Positions 34,628 to 44,285 are shown, counted from the stretch's first letter. The stretch: 64,000 bases of DNA from Vescimonas sanitatis (GCF_049060325.1 NZ_JBMGPW010000007.1:62001-126000), one strand, 5' to 3'. Numbers and translations are program-made. Notes: generated from the sequence alone by a model not told the origin.

Positions 34628-34670
34628 GGTTTTCCACCGGGGACTATTTTTTTCGGAAGGAGGCGGACCC

Positions 34671-35087
34671 ATGACCGGTCAGTATGCACACACGATCGAC
34701 GCCAAGGGGCGCCTCTTTATTCCCGCCGCGCTGCGGAAGGAGCTGGGCCAGACGTTCCACATCACCGTGGGACAGGACCACTGCCTGTCGGTGTACTCCG
34801 ACGAGAGCTGGGCGGCGTTTATGGACAAGCTGAAGGCGCTGTCCTACAACGAGGTAAAAAAGCTGCGGGCGCTGTTCGCCTACGCGGCGGACTGCGAGCC
34901 GGACGGCCAGGGACGCATCCTCATCCCCGCCAAGCTGCGGGAGTATGCGGGGCTGACCAGGGAGGTCGTGGTCATCGGCAGCTTTGACCGGGCGGAGATC
35001 TGGGACGCTGAGCGCTGGGCCGCCGTGGAGAACGATGCCTTCGCCTCCGGCGAGCTGGAGAGCGCCATGGCGGAGATGGGTCTGTGA
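34671..35087 (+). CDS. mraZ: MraZ transcriptional regulator
   Basis: MraZ is the DNA-binding regulator that opens most dcw clusters. The 138-residue protein has two AbrB-like SpoVT repeats, HTIDAKGRLFIPAALRKELG near the start and CEPDGQGRILIPAKLREYAG near residue 80. The ATG has AAGGAGG at good spacing. Its stop overlaps the GTG start of rsmH (GTGA). Confidence 0.96.
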   Translation: MTGQYAHTIDAKGRLFIPAALRKELGQTFHITVGQDHCLSVYSDESWAAFMDKLKALSYNEVKKLRALFAYAADCEPDGQGRILIPAKLREYAGLTREVVVIGSFDRAEIWDAERWAAVENDAFASGELESAMAEMGL

Positions 35088-36037
35088 GCACCGTGACGCA
35101 GGAGAAGGACTACGGCCATGTGCCGGTGCTGCTGCACGAGTGCCTGGACGCGCTGGCCATCAAGCCCGACGGCATCTATGTGGACGGCACGCTGGGCCGG
35201 GCGGGTCACTCGCTGGAGATCGTAAAACGGCTGACCACCGGACGGCTCATCGGCATCGACCGGGATGAGACGGCCATTGCCGCCGCGCAGGAGCGTCTGG
35301 CGGACTACGGGGACCGGGTGACGCTGGTCCACAGCAATTTTGACCGCATCGGCGATATCCTCGCCGACTTGCACATAGACGGGGCGGACGGTATGCTGTT
35401 CGACCTGGGCGTCTCCTCTCCGCAGCTGGACGACGCGGAACGGGGCTTCAGCTATATGCACGACGCGCCGCTGGATATGCGGATGGACCGGACGGCGTAT
35501 CTCACCGCCCGGGAGGTGGTGAACAGCTGGAGTTATGAGGAGCTGCGGCGCATCCTGTTTGAGTACGGCGAGGAGCGCTACGCGCCGGCCATCGCCAAGC
35601 GGATCGTACAGCACCGGGAGCAGCAGCCTATCGAGACGACGCTGGAGTTGGTGGACATCATCAAGTCCGCTATGCCGCCACAGGCGCTGCGGGAGAAGCA
35701 GCACCCGGCCAAGCGGAGCTTTCAGGCCATACGCATCGCCGTCAACGGCGAACTGGACGCCCTGCCGCCCATGCTGGAGGCGGCCGCGGCGCATCTGAAC
35801 ACAGGCGGGCGGCTGGCGGTGATCTCCTTCCACTCGCTGGAGGACCGGATCATCAAGAAGACCTTGCAGGAGCTGGCCACCGGCTGCATCTGCCCGCCGG
35901 AGTTCCCGGTGTGCGTATGCGGTAGGAAGCCGAAGCTGAAGCTGGTGAGCCGGAAGCCCATCGTATCCGGCGAAGAGGAATTGGCACACAACCCCCGCGC
36001 ACGCAGCGCCAAGCTGCGGGTGGCGGAGAAGGTATAA
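35084..36037 (+). CDS. rsmH: 16S rRNA (cytosine-1402-N4)-methyltransferase
   Basis: The 317-residue protein has the RsmH landmarks HVPVLLHECLDAL, YVDGTLGRAGHS for SAM binding, LFDLGVSSPQLDDAERGFSY, and the tail NPRARSAKLRVAEK. The start is GTG at 35084. A complete, normal second gene of the dcw cluster; its stop is followed by an unusual tandem repeat. Confidence 0.97.
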   Translation: MSTVTQEKDYGHVPVLLHECLDALAIKPDGIYVDGTLGRAGHSLEIVKRLTTGRLIGIDRDETAIAAAQERLADYGDRVTLVHSNFDRIGDILADLHIDGADGMLFDLGVSSPQLDDAERGFSYMHDAPLDMRMDRTAYLTAREVVNSWSYEELRRILFEYGEERYAPAIAKRIVQHREQQPIETTLELVDIIKSAMPPQALREKQHPAKRSFQAIRIAVNGELDALPPMLEAAAAHLNTGGRLAVISFHSLEDRIIKKTLQELATGCICPPEFPVCVCGRKPKLKLVSRKPIVSGEEELAHNPRARSAKLRVAEKV

Positions 36038-36044
36038 CAGCAAA

Positions 36045-36266
36045 GCAAAGCATCGGCGGAAAAGAGCCACATCCGGCGAGTTATTTTTCGCCGAGACGCG
36101 GCGCAGACGTGCAGCCATACTTTGTGTATGGCAAGCGGCTGCAGCAAAGTATCGGCGGAAAAGAACCACATCCGGCGAGTTATTTTTCGCCGAGACGCGG
36201 CACAGACGTGCAGCCATACTTTGTGTATGGCAAGCGGCTGCAACAAAGTATCGGCGGAAAAGAACC
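36045..36266 (+). repeat. 99-bp tandem repeat between rsmH and ftsL (about 2.2 copies)
   Basis: Copy 1 is 36045-36143, copy 2 is 36144-36242, and a 24-bp partial third copy runs to 36266. The two full copies differ at three positions, all transitions. Each unit can form two hairpins: CGGCGA/TCGCCG (36073-36092 in copy 1) and CCATAC/GTATGG inside an outer GCAGC/GCTGC. The unit length is a multiple of three and has no stop in one frame, but no start signal or family supports translation. The element accounts for most of the 253-bp gap. Confidence 0.9.
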
Positions 36267-36290
36267 GACGGAGGAAGGAGGGAGTTTTAC

Positions 36291-36833
36291 ATGGCCAACT
36301 ATCGTCACGGCGCCACCTACGGCAGCCTGGCATATGATCTGGACGCGCTGGCGCGGGAAAAGCAGCTGGACGAGGCCGGAAAGCTCCCCCAGAAGAAGGT
36401 ACGGCCGGCGCAGCCGGAGGTACAGCCGGTACAGCGGCGGCAGACCGCGGTACGGGCCGCGGTGCGGCCCTCCCCTGTTCTGCTGCTGGGAACGGTGCTG
36501 GTGGTGGGCATGGTCATCGCGCTGATGCTGTGCTATGTGAAGCTGACCGGCATTTCCGATAATGTGTCCTCCATCAAGCGGGAGATCTCCGCCCTGGAGG
36601 AGGAGCACGTGGCGCTGCTGACGGCGTATGAGCGCACCTTCGATCTGGCCACCGTGAAGGCGGCGGCGGAGGCGGCGGGTATGTCCAAGCCCAGCAGCGG
36701 CCAGATACAGTACATCGACCTGTCGGGTGCGGACAGCGTGGAGGTATACGCCGCGGGCGGCGCGGCGGCGCTGAACGGCTTTACCGAAAAGGCAGAGTCG
36801 CTGTGGGCGTATGTACTGGAATATTTCCGCTGA
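36291..36833 (+). CDS. ftsL: FtsL-like cell division protein
   Basis: The 180-residue protein has a cytoplasmic N terminus (1-62), one membrane span (about 63-83; VLLLGTVLVVGMVIALMLC) and an extracellular coiled coil (ISDNVSSIKREISALEEEHV). This topology and its place between rsmH and the penicillin-binding protein identify it as FtsL, which with FtsQ/DivIB forms the divisome activation complex. The sequence itself is little conserved, as usual. GAAGGAGGGAG precedes the ATG. Confidence 0.85.
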   Translation: MANYRHGATYGSLAYDLDALAREKQLDEAGKLPQKKVRPAQPEVQPVQRRQTAVRAAVRPSPVLLLGTVLVVGMVIALMLCYVKLTGISDNVSSIKREISALEEEHVALLTAYERTFDLATVKAAAEAAGMSKPSSGQIQYIDLSGADSVEVYAAGGAAALNGFTEKAESLWAYVLEYFR

Positions 36834-36856
36834 GGGAAAGTATAGTATAAGCGCGA

Positions 36857-36882
36857 GGAGTAAGAAGGCGACTTCTTGCTCC
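36857..36882. other. Inverted repeat with GCGA tetraloop between ftsL and the PBP gene
   Basis: GGAGTAAGAAG-GCGA-CTTCTTGCTCC: an 11-bp stem with one G-T pair and a GNRA loop, without a T-run. Possibly an RNA processing or stability element. Confidence 0.5.
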
Positions 36883-36953
36883 TTGCTTGGTCTATAACAG
36901 CAGGGCGCGGCGGCGCCGGAGCAGGGTCCGACGGCAAAACAGGAGGCACTATC

Positions 36954-39212
36954 GTGGCAGAAAACCAAAATTCCAACCGAAAAAACGAGAACGTACGGCG
37001 GGCCAACCGGATCATTCAGACCCGATCCTTTGTACTGATGATCCTGATGGGCGTCGTGATGTTCGTGCTGCTGTTTTTCCGGCTGTTCGACCTGCAGATC
37101 ACCCGGCATGAGGAATTGCAGGGCAAGGCTGTGAACCAGCAGACACGGCGGACGGTGGTGACGGCTAACCGGGGCACCATCTATGACGCCGGCGGCAACA
37201 TTCTGGCGATCTCCTCCAGCGCGGAGACCATCATTCTCTCCCCGCTGGAGATCGACAACGCGGTGAACGACACGGAAGATCCCGTCAGCTGGACGAAGGA
37301 GTCGCTGGCGGCAGGGCTGGCGGAGATCCTGGGCAAGGACGCCTCGGCCATCCGGAAACGGATGGACAACGTGAAGTCCCAGTATGAGGTCATACAGCTG
37401 CGGGCGGACGAGGACACGGCGGCCAAGGTGCGCTCGTATGTGGACGAGAACAAGATCGCGGGCGTACACCTGGTGGCGGACACGAAGCGGTACTATCCCT
37501 ACGGCTCGCTGGCGGCGCAGGTCATCGGCTTCGTGGGCGACGAGAACACGGGGCTGTATGGGCTGGAGGCCTATTACGAGAAGGAGCTGGAGGGGCAGAG
37601 CGGACTGGTCATCTCCTCCAAGGATCAGGCGGAGAACGATATGCTGTATACCTATGAGCAGTATTTCGCCGCCAAGAACGGCAGCGACCTGACGCTGACG
37701 CTGGACACCACCATCCAGTACTATCTGGAAAAGGGTATCGAGAGCATGGTGGATAAGTTCTCCGCCGCCAACGGCGCCAGCGGCATCGTGATGGACGCCA
37801 GGACCGGCGGCATACTGGCCATGGCGTCGTATCCCAACTACGATCTGAACGACTTTCTGACCGTCAGCGACCAGACGCTGCAGGAGCGTATCGAGCGCGG
37901 GGAGAGCACCGTGGCCGATATGCAGCTGCTGCAATGGCGCAACAAGGCGCTGAACGATACCTATGAGCCGGGCTCCACGTTTAAGATCCTGACGCTGTCG
38001 GCGGCGCTGGAGGAGGGCGTGGTGGATAAGACCACCACCGTCAACTGCGGCGGCAGCGTCAACATCGCCGGCTACACCATCCACTGCTCCAACAAGAACG
38101 GCCACGGCTTACAGACGCTGGTGCAGTCGGTGGGGAATTCCTGCAACCCGGCGTTCATCAACTACGGGCTGCGCATCGGCAACGAGAAGTTCTATGAATA
38201 CATGCGCTCCTTCGGACTGATGAACACCACGGGCATCGACCTGGGCGGCGAGGCCGTGGGCGTGTTCGCCGCGGACAGCAGCTTCACCCAGCTGGATCTG
38301 GCCTGCTACGCCTTCGGCCAGAACTTTACCGTGACGCCGCTGGCGCTGATCGCGGCGCAGGCGGCCTGCGTCAACGGTGGGTATCTGCACACGCCGTATC
38401 TGGTGGAGCGCATCACCGATAGTAACGGGAACGTGACCTATCGCCACGACGACACGCCGGTGCGGCAGGTCATCAGCGAGCAGACCTCCGCCACGGTGCG
38501 GGAGTGCCTGGAATACGTGGTGGCCAGCGGCACCGGCAAGAACGGCCAGGTGGCGGGCTACCGCATCGGCGGCAAGACCGGCACGGCCGATAAGGGCCAG
38601 ACCGGCGACGTGGTGGTGTCGTTCCTGTGCTTCGCGCCGGCGGACGACCCGCAGGTCATTATGCTCATCACCATGGACACCCCCAGCCGCGCCACGGGGA
38701 CCTATGTCTCCGGCGGCAACATGGTGGCACCCACCGCCAGCACCGTCATGGCGGAGATCCTGCCCTATCTGGGCGTGGAGCCCAGCTACTCCGCAGAGGA
38801 GCTGCTGGGCATGGACACCACGGTGCCCAACGTCATCGGCATGAGCGTGGAGGAGGCCAAGGCGAAGCTGAAGGACCGCGCGCTGAGCTATAAGATCGTG
38901 GGCGACGGCGAGACCATCACTGACCAGACGCCGGCCGGCGGTGCCATCATCCCCGGCAAGTCCAGCGTTATCCTGTACGCCGGCGAGGAGAAGTCCACGG
39001 GCAAGTGCGTGGTGCCGCATCTCATCGGCAAGACGCCCTCAGAGGCCAACACCACCGCCACGGCGGCAGGGCTGCTGATACGGTTCTCCGGCACCACAGG
39101 CAGCGAGTCCAGCTCCGTCCGGGTGCTGAGCCAGTCCATCGACGAGGGTACGGAGGTGGAGGCCGGCACGGTCATTACCGTGCAGCTGGGCGACACGTCC
39201 GTGACGGACTGA
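36954..39212 (+). CDS. Class B penicillin-binding protein with two PASTA domains (FtsI/SpoVD family)
   Basis: Transpeptidase of the division septum. The 752-residue protein has an N-terminal span (about 25-45), a dimerisation domain, and a transpeptidase domain with the active-site serine in PGSTFKIL, SxN as GNSCN and KTG as GGKTGTAD. Two PASTA domains follow (VPNVIGMSVEEAKAKL and VPHLIGKTPSEANT). Two PASTA repeats resemble Bacillus PBP2B; a SpoVD role is also possible. The GTG start at 36954 has an AGGAGG site 7 nt away. Confidence 0.94.
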   Translation: MAENQNSNRKNENVRRANRIIQTRSFVLMILMGVVMFVLLFFRLFDLQITRHEELQGKAVNQQTRRTVVTANRGTIYDAGGNILAISSSAETIILSPLEIDNAVNDTEDPVSWTKESLAAGLAEILGKDASAIRKRMDNVKSQYEVIQLRADEDTAAKVRSYVDENKIAGVHLVADTKRYYPYGSLAAQVIGFVGDENTGLYGLEAYYEKELEGQSGLVISSKDQAENDMLYTYEQYFAAKNGSDLTLTLDTTIQYYLEKGIESMVDKFSAANGASGIVMDARTGGILAMASYPNYDLNDFLTVSDQTLQERIERGESTVADMQLLQWRNKALNDTYEPGSTFKILTLSAALEEGVVDKTTTVNCGGSVNIAGYTIHCSNKNGHGLQTLVQSVGNSCNPAFINYGLRIGNEKFYEYMRSFGLMNTTGIDLGGEAVGVFAADSSFTQLDLACYAFGQNFTVTPLALIAAQAACVNGGYLHTPYLVERITDSNGNVTYRHDDTPVRQVISEQTSATVRECLEYVVASGTGKNGQVAGYRIGGKTGTADKGQTGDVVVSFLCFAPADDPQVIMLITMDTPSRATGTYVSGGNMVAPTASTVMAEILPYLGVEPSYSAEELLGMDTTVPNVIGMSVEEAKAKLKDRALSYKIVGDGETITDQTPAGGAIIPGKSSVILYAGEEKSTGKCVVPHLIGKTPSEANTTATAAGLLIRFSGTTGSESSSVRVLSQSIDEGTEVEAGTVITVQLGDTSVTD

Positions 39213-39318
39213 CGCCACACGTTTTGCGCCCAACAGAGCACACGGTTCCCTTTTGTCCGCGGACGAAATGTGGTAGAATAGTGTGTATACCATTATGCAC
39301 AGATGCAAAGGAGAGTTG

Positions 39319-40776
39319 ATGATGAAACTGCGTGAGCTGTTGAACGGGCTGGATATTTTGGAAACAAACGCCGAGCTGGATAGCGACATCCGGGAGGTAC
39401 GGTACGACTCGCGGCTGGTGGGATCGGGCGATCTGTTCATCGCCGTCACCGGCGCGGAGACGGACGGACATAAATATATTCCCATGGCACGGGAGAAGGG
39501 CGCTGCCTGCGTGCTGTGCGAGCGCGCGCCGGAGGACGGCGCGCCCTTCGTCCGGGTGGCGGACAGCCGCCGGGCGCTGGCGGTGGTGGGCGGCAATCGC
39601 TTTGATCACCCCGCACGGGAGATGACCATGATCGGCATCACCGGTACCAGCGGCAAGACCACCAGCACCTACCTCATCAAGAGCATTCTGGAACAGAAGG
39701 CCGGGGCCAAGGTGGGCCTGATCGGCACGATACAGAATATGATCGGCGACCGGGTGCTGCACACCGAGCGCACCACGCCGGAGTCCTTCGAGCTGCAGAA
39801 GCTGCTGCGGGAGATGGCCGACGCGGGCTGCACCCATGTGGTGATGGAGGTGTCCTCCCACGCACTGATGCTGGACCGGGTGTACGGCATACCCTTCGCG
39901 GTGGGCATTTACACCAACCTGAGCCGGGACCATCTGGACTTCCACAAGACCATGGATGCCTATTGCGACGCCAAGGCGCTGCTGATGCGGCAGTGCGACG
40001 TGGGCATCTACAACGCCGACGACCCCTGGGCGGAACGGCTGATGGCCGATGCCACCTGCCGCCGGCAGTTCTCCTACTCCGTGAATGGTCAGGCGGACCT
40101 GATGGCGAAGAACGTGGCGCTGGAGCCCGGCTGCGTGGATTTTGACGCGGAGGCGGACACGGAATGGTGCCACGTCCACGTGGGCATACCGGCGCTGTTC
40201 ACCGTGTACAACACACTGGACGCCATGGCCTGCTGCTGGAACCTGGGCGTGCCGCTGGCGGAGTGTGCCGACGCACTGGCGAAGAACCACGGCGTGAAGG
40301 GCCGGATGGAGATCATCCCTACGCCGAGAACGGGCTACACCGTACTGAACGACTATGCCCACAAGCCGGACGCGCTGGAAAAGGTGCTGCAATCCGCCAA
40401 GGCCTTCGCCAAGGGGCGGGTGGTGGCGCTGTTCGGCTGCGGCGGCGACCGGGATAAAACGAAGCGGCCCGTGATGGGTGAGATCGGCGCAAGGCTGGCA
40501 GACTTTGTCATCGTCACCAGCGACAACCCCCGGACGGAGAAGCCGGAGGCCATTATCGACGACATTCTGGTGGGACTGAAGGGCTATGACACACCCTATG
40601 CGGTGATCCCCGACCGGGTGGCCGCCATTCACTACGCCATGGACCACGCCCAGCCGGGCGACGTGATCGTACTGGCCGGCAAGGGCCACGAGGATTACCA
40701 GGAGATCGACCACAAGCACTATCCTATGGATGAACGGGTCATCGTGGCCGAACACCTGAAGGAAACGCAGAAATAA
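39319..40776 (+). CDS. murE: UDP-MurNAc-tripeptide synthetase, meso-diaminopimelate type
   Basis: Adds the third residue of the peptidoglycan stem peptide. The 485-residue protein has the Mur-ligase P-loop GITGTSGKTTST near residue 110 and the C-terminal substrate motif DNPR (SDNPRTEKPE), which marks meso-DAP-adding enzymes as opposed to lysine-adding ones. Two adjacent ATGs (39319 and 39322) follow AAGGAGA; either could be used. In many clostridia murF and murD follow; here mraY comes next. Confidence 0.95.
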   Translation: MMKLRELLNGLDILETNAELDSDIREVRYDSRLVGSGDLFIAVTGAETDGHKYIPMAREKGAACVLCERAPEDGAPFVRVADSRRALAVVGGNRFDHPAREMTMIGITGTSGKTTSTYLIKSILEQKAGAKVGLIGTIQNMIGDRVLHTERTTPESFELQKLLREMADAGCTHVVMEVSSHALMLDRVYGIPFAVGIYTNLSRDHLDFHKTMDAYCDAKALLMRQCDVGIYNADDPWAERLMADATCRRQFSYSVNGQADLMAKNVALEPGCVDFDAEADTEWCHVHVGIPALFTVYNTLDAMACCWNLGVPLAECADALAKNHGVKGRMEIIPTPRTGYTVLNDYAHKPDALEKVLQSAKAFAKGRVVALFGCGGDRDKTKRPVMGEIGARLADFVIVTSDNPRTEKPEAIIDDILVGLKGYDTPYAVIPDRVAAIHYAMDHAQPGDVIVLAGKGHEDYQEIDHKHYPMDERVIVAEHLKETQK

Positions 40777-40819
40777 AGAAAAGACCTCCGCGCGGCGCGG
40801 AGGGAAGGAGCAAGATAGT

Positions 40820-41818
40820 ATGGGAATTATGGAGATCGTGCTGCCTGTCGCGGTATGCTTTATCGTCACCGCCATCGCAGGCAAGCTGCTGATACCGGCG
40901 CTGGTAAAGCTGAAGGCGGGACAGTCCATCAAGGAGATCGGGCCCTCCTGGCACATGACGAAGCAGGGCACCCCCACCATGGGCGGGCTGATGTTCATCA
41001 TCGGCATCGGCCTCACCATCGTCGTGTTGGGCTGGCAGCGGATGATGGCCGGCAGCTTCGTACACCTGTATGTGTACCTGTTCGCGCTGGTATTCGGCGT
41101 TATCGGATATATCGACGACTATCAGAAGGTGAAGCACCACCAGAACACCGGCCTGACCGCGCCGCAGAAGTTTATTTTGCAGCTGGCGGCGGCGGTGGCG
41201 TTCCTGTGCCTGATGCGGTACGAGGGGATGCTGAGCCCCAACCTGTATATTCCCTTCTGGAACACCCACATCGTGCTGCCGTGGATCGTGTATCTGGTGT
41301 TCGCGGCCTTTGTGATCGTGGGCACCGTCAACGCCGTGAATATCACGGACGGTCTGGATGGACTGAGCAGCAGTGTGACCGTGCCGGTGGGTCTGTTCTT
41401 CCTGGTGATGGCGGTGATCTGGCCCGGCTTCGAGCAGCTGGGGCTGTTCTCCGGCGCACTGGTGGGCGGTCTGCTGGGGTTCCTGCTGTACAACCACTAT
41501 CCGGCCAAGGTGTTCATGGGCGATACGGGGTCGCTGTTTCTGGGCGGCGCCGTGGCGGCGCTGGCCTTCGCCTATGATATGCCGCTGGTGCTGATCCTGG
41601 TGGGCATCGTGTATATCTGCGAGACACTGAGCGACATTATCCAGGTGGGCTATTTCAAACTGACCCACGGCAAGCGCATCTTCAAGATGGCGCCGCTGCA
41701 CCATCACTTCGAGATGTGCGGCTGGAAGGAGACCAAGGTGGTGGCGGTGTTCACCGCCGTCAGTGTCATAGGCTGCGTCATCGCCTATCTGGCCGTGTGC
41801 CAGCGCTTCAGCTTCTAA
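40820..41818 (+). CDS. mraY: Phospho-MurNAc-pentapeptide transferase
   Basis: Makes lipid I by attaching phospho-MurNAc-pentapeptide to undecaprenyl phosphate. The 332-residue protein has about ten spans and the signatures GTPTMGGLMFI, DDYQKV, NITDGLDGLSSS, FMGDTGSLFLGG and APLHHHFE with the catalytic acidic and histidine residues. AAGGAGC precedes the ATG. Confidence 0.97.
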   Translation: MGIMEIVLPVAVCFIVTAIAGKLLIPALVKLKAGQSIKEIGPSWHMTKQGTPTMGGLMFIIGIGLTIVVLGWQRMMAGSFVHLYVYLFALVFGVIGYIDDYQKVKHHQNTGLTAPQKFILQLAAAVAFLCLMRYEGMLSPNLYIPFWNTHIVLPWIVYLVFAAFVIVGTVNAVNITDGLDGLSSSVTVPVGLFFLVMAVIWPGFEQLGLFSGALVGGLLGFLLYNHYPAKVFMGDTGSLFLGGAVAALAFAYDMPLVLILVGIVYICETLSDIIQVGYFKLTHGKRIFKMAPLHHHFEMCGWKETKVVAVFTAVSVIGCVIAYLAVCQRFSF

Positions 41819-41854
41819 GGCTTCGCACTATTTTCACAGGAAAGGAGGGAGACT

Positions 41855-43060
41855 ATGACACGGGAGGAACAGCGCGCCCGGAAGGCCCAGCAGGAACGGA
41901 TGCGGCAGGTGGAGCGCCGGCATAAGGAAGCCGCCCGCGGGCAGATGGATCTCCCCTTCCTGATCCTGACGCTGCTGCTGACGGTCATCGGCCTGATCAT
42001 GCTGTTTTCCGCCAGCTTTCCCCGGGCCTATTACGACACCGGGGACGGCACCTACTACTTCAAGCGGCAGGCCGCCTTCGCGGCGCTGGGTCTTGTGGCC
42101 ATGTTCATCGTCAGCAAGATCAACTATCAGCGCTGGCGCGGCGCGGGACGGCTGCTGGTGGGGCTGGCGCTGTTTCTGCTGATACTGGTCATCATCCCCC
42201 ACAACCCGCTGGCCATCACCTCCAACAACGCCACCCGATGGCTGGGCATCCGGGGCGTGTTCCAGTTCCAGCCGTCGGAGATCGCCAAGTTAGCGGTCAT
42301 CGTCTACTTCTCCGACACCATCTCCAAAAAGCGGGAGAAGATGCTGACGTGGCGGCAGGGCATACTGCCCTACGTGGCGCTGCTGGCGGTCATCGGCGTG
42401 CTGATGATGCTGGAGCCCCACCTGTCGGGCACCGTTCTGATCTTCGCCACCGGCGCGGTGCTGATGATCGTGGGCGGCATACAGGGCTGGCTGGTGGCGG
42501 TGGGCGTCGGCGGCGTCAGCGCACTGGGCTTTCTGTTCATCAAGCTGGCGGAGGCGGGCGTCATCAAGTACGGCGCGGCGCGCATCGAGATGTGGCACAA
42601 CCCGTGGGAGGACTACTACGGCGACGGCTACCAGCTGGCGCAGAGCCTGATCACCATCGGCTCCGGCGGCCTGCTGGGCGTGGGACTGGGCCGGGGACGG
42701 CAGAAGTTCCTATACCTGCCGGAGCAGTACAACGACTTCATCTTTTCCGTGATCTGCGAGGAGCTGGGGCTCATCGGCGCGTGTGTCATCATGCTGATCT
42801 TCTCCATGCTGATACTGCGGGGCTTCTGGATCGCCCTCCATGCCCGCGACCGCTTCGGCGCGCTGCTGACGGTGGGCGTGATGACCCATCTGGCCTTGCA
42901 GACATTTCTGAACATCGCCGTGGTGTCCGGCTTCGTGCCCACCACGGGCATCTCCCTCCCCTTCTTCAGCTACGGCGGCACAGCGCTGTGTTTGCAGCTG
43001 GTGGAGATGGGCATCGTGCTGAGCGTATCGCGGCAGATACCGGCGGCACGGGCGGGATAA
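41855..43060 (+). CDS. ftsW: FtsW-type SEDS peptidoglycan glycosyltransferase
   Basis: Polymerises lipid II at the septum together with the class B PBP. The 401-residue protein has a charged N terminus (about 35 residues), ten spans and the SEDS signatures NNATRWLGIRG, FQFQPSEIAKLA and PTTGISLPFFSYGGTA. AAAGGAGGGAG precedes the ATG. Its place between mraY and murG is the standard one. Confidence 0.95.
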   Translation: MTREEQRARKAQQERMRQVERRHKEAARGQMDLPFLILTLLLTVIGLIMLFSASFPRAYYDTGDGTYYFKRQAAFAALGLVAMFIVSKINYQRWRGAGRLLVGLALFLLILVIIPHNPLAITSNNATRWLGIRGVFQFQPSEIAKLAVIVYFSDTISKKREKMLTWRQGILPYVALLAVIGVLMMLEPHLSGTVLIFATGAVLMIVGGIQGWLVAVGVGGVSALGFLFIKLAEAGVIKYGAARIEMWHNPWEDYYGDGYQLAQSLITIGSGGLLGVGLGRGRQKFLYLPEQYNDFIFSVICEELGLIGACVIMLIFSMLILRGFWIALHARDRFGALLTVGVMTHLALQTFLNIAVVSGFVPTTGISLPFFSYGGTALCLQLVEMGIVLSVSRQIPAARAG

Positions 43061-43163
43061 AAGCGCAGGATTTGACAACATTCCGTATTTTATTGCAGGA
43101 AAACTACTATTCGTATCAAAATATAGAGGTCGGACCGCCGCGGCGGTTCCAGGGAGCAGCAGA

Positions 43164-44285
43164 ATGAGAGTGATATTTACCTGCGGCGGCACCGCGGGAC
43201 ACGTAAACCCTGCCCTTGCGTTGGCGGGGTATATGAAGGAGAAAGATCCGGAGACGGCCGTGCTGTTCGTGGGCACGCCCACGGGCATGGAGCGCGAGCT
43301 GGTGGCCAAGGCGGAGTACGACTACGCCGCGGTGGAGGTCAGCAGCTTTCAGCGGAAGCTGAATGCGGCGGGCATACGCCACAATCTGCACACGGTGCGG
43401 GTGCTGGCGTCCTCCGGACGGCAGGCGCGGGCCATCCTGCGGGATTTCAAGCCCGACCTGGTGGTGGGCACCGGCGGCTACGCCAGCTATCCCATGGTGA
43501 AGGCGGCGGCCAGGGCGGGCATCCCCACGGCGGTGCATGAGAGCAACATGGTGCCGGGGCTGACCACGAAGATGCTGGAGAACTACGCCGACGTCATCAT
43601 GGTGGGCTTTGAGGACTGCCGGCAGCACTACAAGCACCCGGAGCGCATCGCCGTCACCGGGACGCCGGTGCGGGGGGATTTCTTCCGGCTGAGCCGGGAG
43701 GAGGCCCGGAAAAAGCTGGGCTTTGACGACGGAGCCCCCCTTGTGGTATCCTTTTGGGGAAGCTTGGGCGCCAGCCACATGAACGAGTGCATGGTGGACT
43801 TCTTCCGCCGGGAGGACGCAGAGGGCTATCCCTTCCGCCACATCCACGCGGTGGGCAAGGGCGGCTGGGAGGCCATGGAGCAGAAGCTGCGGGAGCTGGG
43901 ACTGCCCAAGTCCGACCGGTTGGACGTGCGGCAGTATATCTATGACATGGACGTGGTGATGGCGGCGGCGGACGTGGTGCTGTGCCGCGCCGGGGCCTCC
44001 ACCATCAGTGAGCTGACGGCGCTGGGCAAGCCCACGGTGATGGTGCCGTCACCCTACGTCACCAACAACCATCAGGAGAAGAACGCGCGGCTGCTGGAAA
44101 AGCACGGCGGCGCGGTGGTCATCACGGAGCCGGAGAGCACCGGAGACGGGCTGTACAAGGCCGTTGAGGCCATCCTCTCCGATAATGAAAAACGCATCTC
44201 CATGGCCCGGGCCATGAAGGAGCTGGGTATCCCCGACGCCACGGCGCGCATCTACGACACGGTCATGGCGCTGGTGCGGAAGTAA
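43164..44285 (+). CDS. murG: UDP-GlcNAc:lipid I N-acetylglucosaminyltransferase
   Basis: Converts lipid I to lipid II at the inner membrane face. The 373-residue GT28 protein starts with TCGGTAGHVNPALALA, and has VGTGGYASYPMV, HESNMVPGL, WGSLGAS and CRAGASTISEL with the UDP-GlcNAc-binding residues. It is separated from ftsW by 103 bp that hold a perfect GC-rich palindrome near 43132-43150 (GGACCGCCG/CGGCGGTTCC) but no clear promoter. Confidence 0.97.
   Translation: MRVIFTCGGTAGHVNPALALAGYMKEKDPETAVLFVGTPTGMERELVAKAEYDYAAVEVSSFQRKLNAAGIRHNLHTVRVLASSGRQARAILRDFKPDLVVGTGGYASYPMVKAAARAGIPTAVHESNMVPGLTTKMLENYADVIMVGFEDCRQHYKHPERIAVTGTPVRGDFFRLSREEARKKLGFDDGAPLVVSFWGSLGASHMNECMVDFFRREDAEGYPFRHIHAVGKGGWEAMEQKLRELGLPKSDRLDVRQYIYDMDVVMAAADVVLCRAGASTISELTALGKPTVMVPSPYVTNNHQEKNARLLEKHGGAVVITEPESTGDGLYKAVEAILSDNEKRISMARAMKELGIPDATARIYDTVMALVRK

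Noticed and set aside
33966..34637. Minus-strand frame across the gap before mraZ
   Set aside because: Crosses three hairpins and the dcw promoter and has no start signal.
36045..36266. CRISPR array
   Set aside because: The units are contiguous 99-bp direct repeats without spacers and there are no cas genes.
36109..36525. A coding frame running through the 99-bp repeats into ftsL
   Set aside because: The unit happens to be a multiple of three; there is no start signal, and the real ftsL frame is a different one with a strong ribosome binding site.
39251..39279. Promoter just upstream of murE
   Set aside because: TAGAAT is a fair -10 box, but the only -35 candidates are TTGTCC at 15 bp or TTTTGT at 17 bp; too weak to call.
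43061..43163. Promoter between ftsW and murG from TTGACA at 43073-43078
   Set aside because: No -10 box at 16-18 bp from it; only a GC-rich palindrome is convincing in this gap.
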